A DNA stretch of 64,000 nt. Source: Centrapalus pauciflorus (lineage: Eukaryota > Streptophyta > Magnoliopsida > Asterales > Asteraceae). Under the pieces are notes generated by a model, which did not search any database, was not told the DNA's origin, and saw nothing but the letters and a program-made list of their open reading frames with translations. Shown piece by piece: positions 56,280-64,000 of this stretch. Numbering within the stretch: position 1 is the first letter of the stretch; each line of letters begins with the position of its first letter. The DNA lies in NCBI GenBank assembly GCA_020465985.1, contig JAANYP010004839.1:62001-126000 (forward strand), written 5' to 3'. A program made the translations under genes and the position numbers.

Positions 56280-59255
56280 CTGACAAGTGTCACCAAGATG
56301 AACTTTGGCACCTTGTTTCAGGCCTGAGTCATCGGCAATTCTTTACAACCTGTCATGTGCCCTGAGCAGCCACTTTCCAGTACACAAACTGGGTAGTGTT
56401 GTTTTTCCTTGGCGGAGTGATAAGAGACATTATTAGTCATTTTTAGGGGAAACTCATCACAGAATTAGTTCTCCTACTTCACATCACATTTGTTGATGGC
56501 TTGAACTATCCACACTATATTCCCTATGTGATGGTATCATCTTGAATACCACCTCAGTGACTGGAAATTTACCACCACTGCTTGTGACAGCTGGTGAGCG
56601 GAAACAGCAGACGTCAACAGGCCTCATGTCCTCAGATTCAGGAACAGTCCTTGGCAGATGTGTCTTTCGCTCACTAATTTGTACAACATTTCTCCTCTTT
56701 TAAGAAGTTGTTTGGAAGAAGACTCTTCAGAAACACATTCTGAGTTATTTTTTTTGAATTCTTTCAGCAGTTTAGCATTTATTAACTTCTTGTTGAATCA
56801 ACAAGTTGAGTGGATAGTGTCAAATAGCCATAGCTTGGCTAACTCTTCTGTTTCTTTTATGGAGGACAGATATCAAAGACAGGGCAGCTTGATTGGCTTT
56901 TGAGCTTCCACAGTTGGGAAACTTATTCCCAATTATTCCAGTTTTGAGCAATCACTTTATCTTTGCCCTATACTGGATTGTGATTTTGCTGCCTATCAGC
57001 ATACCACTGTGTCTGGTTTTAAAAAGTTTGTTCTGTTTACAACCAGTTTACTACTATGATTTGAAAACTTTTGGACATTCCACCGCAGTTTTGTTTTCAA
57101 CATGAGCTTACCCTCTGTTTAAAACGACTGCTTACCTTTTGCAAACTGTTTCAACAGTGTTTACATCAAACGGATCTTAACATGCTTTGTACCATCAGCT
57201 TGACTCCGAACCCGTTTGTCAACAGGTTAGTATCCCAACTTCAGTTTGAACAGTTTCCTTTCTTTGTTTTGTAAACCAGTGCGCACTTAGCAGGTGACTT
57301 GATGGACAACAAATTCCAACATCAGCTTTTGAAACTAGATCACCACACACGCCTGTCCCCGTGCGTTTTGAGGCTGACAAACCTTATTTTTGAGATCAGT
57401 TTACCATTCACAGTTTGAATGATGTGGTTTGGAAGTTCACCAAGAGTGGAATAATCTTCTTTCAGATTATTTGATCAGCACGATAGAAGCTGCTGTGTCA
57501 AGATCCCCTCCAAGATAGGCTTGGATTTGTGACAGGAATCTGTTGACTTAATACAATGGGCTGACTTTTTGTGCAGATTGGCACCAAGAGTCACACTATC
57601 ATTTGAGCTTAGCTATGTTATATCTGTTGTCTCTCTTTTCTTCCAGTAAAATAGAGTGATGTGTTTTAACTCATCAAGTCAGTTTCCAACTTATGGAAAC
57701 TGTCAGTTTACTGGATTTAGTTTTAAGATCAGCTTTAAGCTTAGAGATTTCAGAATAGTAAAGCATCATGCTTCTCAACAGCAGCTTGGAGATCAACAAG
57801 CATTTTCAAAACATTTTAACTTTTTCTTCGAACTGTAAGCCATAAAATTTTTTACCTTATACCCTCATGAGTCGGATTCCAGTTCTCTAAGCTGTCTGAA
57901 GGCTTCAGCCTTTCAGCCAATATTTGTTTGAAGCTGTTGTTTGATGGGAACTCAGTGTTGGCCAATGACCTGATTATCTTCTTCATCAGTGATGAATCAG
58001 ATTCCTCCCAGTCACATGTCTCTGCCATAAGTCCCTTTTGGCGATTGGAAGACACTGAGTTTTCCAATTTCCTCAGCTTAGCCATTGCCATAAGGTAACA
58101 CCTAAGCCATCATCCTTGTTCAGTCTTTAAGGTTTGGATGAATGACAAACAGCTTTTGATCACACAGTCTCAGCAGCTAGTGTGACAAGTTTTGCCACAT
58201 TTGAAGCATTCAGCTTTGGTGTATCAATGCCTCTTTTTGCCAGCACTTGAACCTGCCCTTGCAGCATGTTCTTCCAAACATTTATTGTTGATCCTTACAA
58301 GCATGGCTATCATTTGCTCATCCTCTTGTTCAGAAGCTCTGCCTTATCTTCTTCACCTGAATTCTTCCTCCTTGTCATCATCCTGTGTCATCGGTTGATG
58401 TGAACACATCACTCACCTGATTTATACAGGTTGTCACACATTGGCCCACAAGGATACACCTTTGATGGAATCTCAAGGCATTTCCTCTTTTTGCCTTGAT
58501 TGTTCTCATTCAGTAAGGATCCATACAGATTGGACTAGATCCATGACTTCTGAAGTACGCGTTCACCTTAGAATTGTTGAGAAGTGTTCCATCTTCAGGT
58601 AGAATGTCCAGAAATTTATTTACCAGGGTGAGACTGTCTTAGTGATCCCAACAGCTGTTGAGTCATTCATAAAAGCAGTAAACCTGGTGTAGGTTTCAGT
58701 GAGAGTCTCCTTTGGGTTTAGCAAAGAAAAGTTCATACTGTCTAAACGATTGTTGATCCTGTTGTCCAGTTGATTGTGGGTCCAGCATGAGACGTACACA
58801 AAGTATCCCCACATTTTTTGTGTCTTCATTTTCTCAACCTGTTTGAACACCATCTCATCAGAAGAGAGAATGACCAGATTGTTTCTGGGCTTTGCCATCA
58901 GAGCAACCAGGTCTCTTGTCTTCATCAAACCATTGAGCTTTAGCTTTCTCAGGTCCTGATTCAGGAGCAGCTCCTTCAATCCGGTTAGTAGGTACAACGA
59001 GGTTGGCACATAGGACCCTCATCACTATTCTGGCAGTTGTACATCCAAGATTCTCTAAATAGAGCCATCATTCTGCACTTCCAACCCAGAGAAGTTTTGT
59101 GATTAAATTTTGGAGGTTTGCCCATAGAGCCTGTCATATTAAGAAGATTTGCCAGCACTGTTGTCCATGGAAAACTTGGGAGAATAGAGATCTAGAATGA
59201 CACCACACTCTAAACTGCATCTGATATTTTTTTTTTTTTGTTTTTTTTTTTCCAG
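56280..59255 (-). pseudogene. copia gag-protease of E family, riddled with indels (F)
   Basis: Collinear with E 36985-39930: the protease DSG region at about 56340, two knuckle regions (about 56640 and 58200), LAKLRKLENSV near 58050, ETLTETYTRFTAF near 58700, and the gag start near 59165. Every 10-30 bases has a one- or two-base gain or loss relative to E, while substitutions are few. A T-rich run (59227-59251) replaces the primer-binding site. It is either unusual decay or uncorrected long-read sequence. Confidence 0.7.
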
Positions 59256-60518
59256 TTGTTTGGTCCCGAGAGGTTCCAAAGTATATATTGTGATAAGCTG
59301 TAGCAGGGGTGGTGAATACAGCAATTCAAAAAACTACAACTCTTTTCTCAATGTTTGTATGTGTTATTTCCACAATTGTTAATTACAAACAAGCTGAGTG
59401 AGGATAGTTCACGCGAAGATGACCGAGACAACAGTAGTTCACTNGGGGGGTGAATACAGCTATTTACAAACTACACACTATTTTCTCAATGTTTGTATGT
59501 ATTATCAACAATTTGTTAATTACAAACAAGCTTGAATGCGGAATAGTTCAAGCTGAGATGACAGATACAACAGTATGTTCACTAGTCTAAGACAAACTCA
59601 AACTAGTATACAATGAATACAATCACTAAGAAGCACTCACTGTGTTTACAAGACTTAAGGAACAGCTTATGTAAAACAGCTTAGACACACAGATACTGGT
59701 TTACACAGAAGACTTGCATGCATGAATATCACACTTGCACGTTCACTCTTGGGTTTCAGCACTTAGCTTTCTTCACACTTCTTTCATGTCCTTAGAGCTT
59801 CCTTTTATACTCACTTAGAGGATCTAAGAAAAACATCTTCATTGGACGGAATGAAAAAGGAGAAGTCTTGTTGAAAAGACAACATAACCTTTTCTGCACT
59901 TTTCTGAAAAGCAGACTTGTCTTCACATGTGCAGAACTTTGTCTTTTTACTTTGTCTACTGTTGCATTGCCTTTAACTAATTTAGGAATGTCAACTTTGC
60001 GTCTTTCTTCCTTATAAAGGCCTATTTTGATATAAGAAAAAGGTCTGTCACCCTTTTTCAAATAACCTTTTGTCTTCATGTGACAGAACAGCTTGGGCAG
60101 GCTGAGCGGTTCTGCTTTCCACTTTGTCTTCGACTTGTAAACTGATCTTGTAGTAAAAAACAATACATGATGACTTGGAAACAAATTCCATAAAGTGTTT
60201 AGCCTGTTCACTAAGAACAGGTTCTGTTCACAAAGAACAGAACACTTTAAAAGTGCCCAAGCTGCTCACCAGTGTAGAGCAGCGTAGACAGTTTATGTCC
60301 AGCCTGTTGAGCAGACAGAGCAGCTTGGACAAACTGTCTTAGTTGCAACACATGCAACATATAGAACAGCTTTAGACTGATATTGCAAATCATTTTCAGG
60401 TTTCAATAAGACATATAACAGGCCTTAAATTCAACCTTCAAATGCGTCAACAGGTTTGATTATAAATCTCCCCCTCAGATGTAGAACAGGTTTGACTGAG
60501 GCCTTTTTGTGCCTAACA
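59256..60518 (-). repeat. E-family LTR in minus orientation, containing an N (F right)
   Basis: On the minus strand it starts TGTTAGGCACAAAAAGGCC at 60518. It has TATAAAAGG at plus 59801-59809. From 59445 rightwards it is clean. The stretch 59256-59443 is a noisy repeat of 59445-59590, joined through the single N at 59444. The element end adjoins the RNase H 3' flank of H. Confidence 0.75.
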
Positions 60519-60541
60519 AATAAACTTCTACTAAGGTCAAA

Positions 60542-62650
60542 TTACTCTGGGTTGCGCATTCCATTTAGTTGAATCAAATATTCAAACCGTGACTTATCAA
60601 AGGCTTTGGTAAATAAATCAGCATTATTATCGTCTGTTGCCACTTTTACCAATTTGATTAAGTTCTTTTCAGCACAATCACGAATAAAATGATGCCTTAT
60701 GTCTATGTGCTTTGTTTTACTGTGTTTAACTGGATTATTTGTTATAGCAATTGTAGATTGGTTATCTATCCTAATGGGAGTTTGAGTGTAAGAAAAACCG
60801 TAATCCCGCAATTGTTGTTGTATCCACAGAACCTGTGAGCAGCAACTACCAGCAGCAACATACTCGGCCTCGCACGTTGACACTGCTACCGACGTCTGTT
60901 TCTTGCATTGCTAGGAAACCAGTCTCCCTCCTAGGAATTGACAACCTCCAGTTGTTGATTTGCGCGTCAAGCTACATCCTCCGTAGTCAGAATCCGTGAA
61001 CGCCTCCAACTCTAGATATCCCTCCGCGTGATACCAAAGTCCCAACTTCGGTTTCGACTTGAGGTATCGTAGAATCCGCCTTACAGCTTTCATGTGCATC
61101 TCCTTCGGATTAGCTTGAAACCTAGCACAAATACACACAGCAAACATGATGTCAGGTTTTGAAGCAGTTAAATACATAAGTGATCCAATCATGGCCCGAT
61201 ATAACGTCGGATCCACATCGGTATCACTTTCAGTACCCGGTCCGAGATTGTGATTCACTTGAATCGGCGTGCTGAAATGGGCAGTCAGTTTCGTCCCTTC
61301 CATCCCGAAGCGTTCCAATATGTCATAGACATACTTCGTCTGATGGATAAACATACCTTCCTTCTTCTGGTCAACTTGTAACCCCAAAAAGAAATTTAAC
61401 TCTCCCATTGCACTCATCTCGAATTTCGACTTCATCACCTTCTCGAAATCTTTGCACATTTGCTCGTCTGATGATCCAAAGATGATATCATCGACGTACA
61501 CTTGTACCAAGATGAAGTGTTCTCCCTTTCTTTTAACGAACAGCATACTATCTGTCCTACCCCTTTCAAACCCGTTCTCTAATAAATGGTTGGATAAAGT
61601 CTCGTACCACGCCCTTGGTGCTTGATGCAATCCATATAGAGCCTTATCTAAACGATATACTCTATCAGGATATTTTGGATCTGTATATCCGGGCGACTGT
61701 TCTACATACACCAGCTCCTTCACTTTCCCATAGAGGAAAGCACTCTTAACATCTAGTTGATATACCTTAAAGCCCTTGAAGGAAGCAAAAGCCAGAAACA
61801 ACCTAATGGCTTCCAGCCTTGCTACTGGCGCAAACACCTCATTGTAATCGATTCCCTCCTCTTGGTTGAAACCCTTTACAACTGACCTAGCCTTGTTGCG
61901 AGTGACTATACCCCGATCGTCTCTTTTGCACTTAAAAACCCATTTGGTTCCTATGGCAATTTCCCCTCGAGGTAATGGAACTAACTCCCACACTTCTAGT
62001 TTCCTAAACTGAGAGAGTTCTCCCTGCATCGCTTCAACCCAGGAGTAATCCTTTAGTGCCATTTGCACATTCTTCGGCTCTACTTGCAAGATGAAACAAG
62101 AATAGAGGCAAGTATGAAAGGCCTCGGAGTCATTTATCATCGACAACAACACGGTGTTGTTATGTAAACTACTCCTAGTCCTCACACCCTCGTTAGGATT
62201 TCCTATGATGCTTTCTATAGGATGGTTCTTGTTGATCCTAGAGGTCTCTATCTCGTCAACTCTCAGATTATCTCCTAAGTTAGATCCTATTTCACCTAAT
62301 GGGGGAACATCCTCAGCTTCCACGTTTTCCTCCTCGTGGACATTTTCCTCAGAGTTGGAATTTGTTGCCTGAGTCTGATTCTCAGTTGAAGGTGCTTCTG
62401 GATCAGTGACTTCTGGAGATCCATCTTCAGTCGAAGTAGGCTCGGATGTGGATTGAAATGTAGTCCTCGGAAAGGTATGACCTTCATCATTCAGATGCAA
62501 CATCGCCATGTCCTTTTCGATTGTACCTGCATTTTCATCCAAAGGAATGTTAAATGACTCAAATAATTTATCATAGTCAAATATCCATTCCGGACCTGTT
62601 TGGGGTTCATGTGTATAACTTGTGACTTCAATGTTATACACAATTTCCAC
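60542..62650 (-). pseudogene. copia RT-RNase H (element H)
   Basis: The 579-residue reading 62650-60911 starts in the acidic linker (THEPQTGPEWIFDYDKLFES), then has HPIESIIGNPNEGVRTRSS, WVEAMQGELSQF, GTKWVFK, VKGFNQEEGIDYNEVFAPVA, QLDVKSAFLYG, LHQAPRAWYETL, YVDD (about 61490-61501), FFLGLQVDQ, MYLTASKPDIMF, FTDSDYGG and RKSTTGG. One in-frame TAG (60911-60913) follows GGRLVS. RNase H then continues 60883-60542 with CEAEYVAAGS, RIDNQSTIAI, HFIRDCAEKN and NADLFTK. Apart from that stop this is the most intact A-family polymerase here and shows what A has lost. Confidence 0.92.
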
Positions 62651-63915
62651 TGTACCATTCGTTTTGTTAAAAACCCGTTTTTTTGGTAGTTCGGCACATA
62701 ACCTAGGAAGTATCCTTCGTCAGCCTTTTCACCAAACTTAGGTTGATGTTTTGTTCGCAGTAAAGTACATGGTACCCCAAACGGTTCGAAGCCAGTTAAA
62801 TTAGGTGGCCGTTTATTCAAAACTTCATAACAGGTTTTGTTCAAAGATTTGACAGTTAGGACCCGGTTTAAAATATGACATGCGGTATTCACTGCCTCCC
62901 CCCAAAACATGGTAGGAAGCTTTGAATCCGAAAGCATAGTCCTAGCTGCCTCAATCAATGTCCTGTTTTTTATTTCGGCCACCCCATTTTGTTGAGGCTC
63001 ATACGGTGCACTAAATTGATGCACTATGCCCTTTGATAGGCAATATACACCAATTACAGTGTTTTTAAATTCTGTTCCATTATCACTACGTAGCCTTTTA
63101 ACCCGTGTTCCATAGGAATTCTCCACTTGGTTTAAGAACCCGATGAGCTTGGAAGTCGTCTCGTCCTTTGTACCTAGAAAGAAAACCCAAGAAAATCGTG
63201 AGTAATCGTCAGTGATAACTAAACAATACTAACTACCTCCTATGCTCCTTTTGTTGATTGGTCCGAAGAGATCCATATGCAACAAATCGAATGTAGAGGT
63301 TATAGAGTTCTGAGTCTTCGACTTGTGTGTCTTCTTATGTTGTTTGCCCTTCTTGCATGGTTGACACTTGTCCTCCAACTGAAAACTCTTCATAGGCACA
63401 CCTTGCACCAATCCATTTTTCGTTATATAGTTCATTTTTCTTAGGTGCAAATGTGCCATGCGTCTGTGCCACAACACTGATTCAGTTTCCGAAGCTTTTG
63501 ACAGTAAGCAGATCGGACCCATCGAAGTTTCCAGCTTGTTCATATCGAGCATGTACAAGTCATTCTTCCTTGGTGCTCGTATCAATATCCATTCTTCAGG
63601 AATCTTGAATCCCGGTTTTAGCACTAACGCTTTAGTGTCAGTGAATAGCACTGAATTCTTCTTGTCACAGATTTGAGATACACTAATGAGATTGTGAACC
63701 AGTTTATCAACGTGATAAACTTGATCCAACTTGATCGTCCCATTAGTGACCACTCCAGTACCCGTGATGTTTCCTCCTTTATTACCCGCGAATGATACAA
63801 ATCCCCGATTCCCACCCTTGAAGTCTGTAAGGAGACTTCTTTCCCCCGTCATGTGCCTGGAGCATCCACTGTCGATGAACCATTTGTTGTTTGGACCTGT
63901 GGTAATCTCCTGCAC
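62651..63915 (-). pseudogene. copia protease and integrase (element H)
   Basis: Protease active site IDSGCSRHMTGER (about 63835-63875), then SVSQICDKKNSVLFTD. The HHCC region is WHRRMAHLHLRKMNYITK...CQPCKKGKQH. The integrase first Asp is in LLHMDLFGPINK (about 63240-63270). A stop at 63229-63231 follows. The second Asp is in RSDNGTEFKN (about 63070-63095) and the catalytic Glu in NGVAEIKNRTLIEAARTML. A shift near 62720 ends the usable frame. The element would otherwise supply the functions deleted from A. Confidence 0.9.
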
Positions 63916-64000
63916 ATGAAAGAAAATAGGTTAGTTATCACGGGGAACCCAAGCCATAACTGACTTGGTTATACCATTCTCGTCCACATACTTAAACTCT
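63916..64000 (-). other. End of gag-protease spacer of H, cut by the window
   Basis: The minus strand continues upstream of the protease in frame for part of the way (a VMAWVPRDN-like segment), then a stop. The rest is beyond the window. Confidence 0.5.

Larger units (their letters stand above)
60519..64000 (-). mobile_element. Ty1/copia element H, A family, 3' pol part
   Basis: Minus-strand pol of an element closely related to A. RNase H, RT, linker, integrase and protease are present and continue off the right edge. Its downstream spacer and third ORF are not seen because F adjoins it at 60518. Confidence 0.85.

Noticed and set aside
55320..60518. Natural hairpin RNA locus producing small RNAs from inverted LTRs
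   Set aside because: Attractive, but the inverted arrangement coincides with signs of assembly error, so I do not propose a function for it.

Overview
This window is plant nuclear DNA, almost certainly from a eudicot. Asteraceae is my best guess, based on remembered similarity of the repeat proteins and LTR starts, but I could not check it. About 60 of the 64 kb is LTR retrotransposons inserted into one another. I see one probable host protein gene: an intronless xylanase-inhibitor/basic-7S-globulin-type aspartic protease homologue at 51424-52587. No rRNA, tRNA, CRISPR array or bacterial feature was found.

Layout. At 1-3291 lie minus-strand Ty3/gypsy pieces: an LTR (G0) inside the gag of an element G1, whose 1.9 kb 5' LTR follows. 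From 3292 to 17113 is a plus-strand Ty1/copia element B, interrupted by G1 on its left and by a near-complete relative, element A (3905-14639). B in turn sits in the RNase H gene of a plus-strand copia element C (17114-17774, then 42132-48100). C is interrupted again by minus-strand element D (17775-42131), whose gag is split by minus-strand element E (27477-41061, perfect 5-bp target duplication AAATC). C ends against a gypsy LTR (G2, 48101-49275). The order of insertion can be read directly: G2, then C, then B and D, then A, G1 and E, then G0. From 49276 to 55319 is the only host-like stretch: Helitron-like DNA, the protease-like gene, an old copia tail and a Harbinger-type MITE. From 55320 to 60518 are E-family pieces in an inverted-LTR arrangement containing one N and many small indels, which suggests an assembly problem. 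From 60519 to the end is the 3' two thirds of an A-family copia element H on the minus strand.

The copia elements look Sirevirus-like: initiator-Met-type primer-binding site, gag, protease-integrase-RT-RNase H, a non-coding spacer, then a third large ORF before the 3' LTR. That third ORF is present in A, B, C, D and E. Its plan is the same in the three sub-families: an N-terminal globular domain with shared motifs, a Ser/Pro/Thr-rich and basic linker, a long coiled coil, acidic blocks and a C-terminal folded domain. I see no clear transmembrane segment, so I do not call it an envelope gene.

The most novel signals are in the spacers. Element A carries three adjacent stem-loops whose outer stems differ in sequence but each pair perfectly or nearly so. 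Each holds a 6-bp inner hairpin with the same GTAA (GNRA-type) loop and compensating base changes. Upstream of the third ORF, A has a TATAAATA box, an ATG, a GTAAGT donor and an acceptor that would splice in frame, and C has a plant-style TATA box 107 bp before its ATG. The third gene may therefore be transcribed from its own promoter. All functional statements about these are inference from sequence alone.
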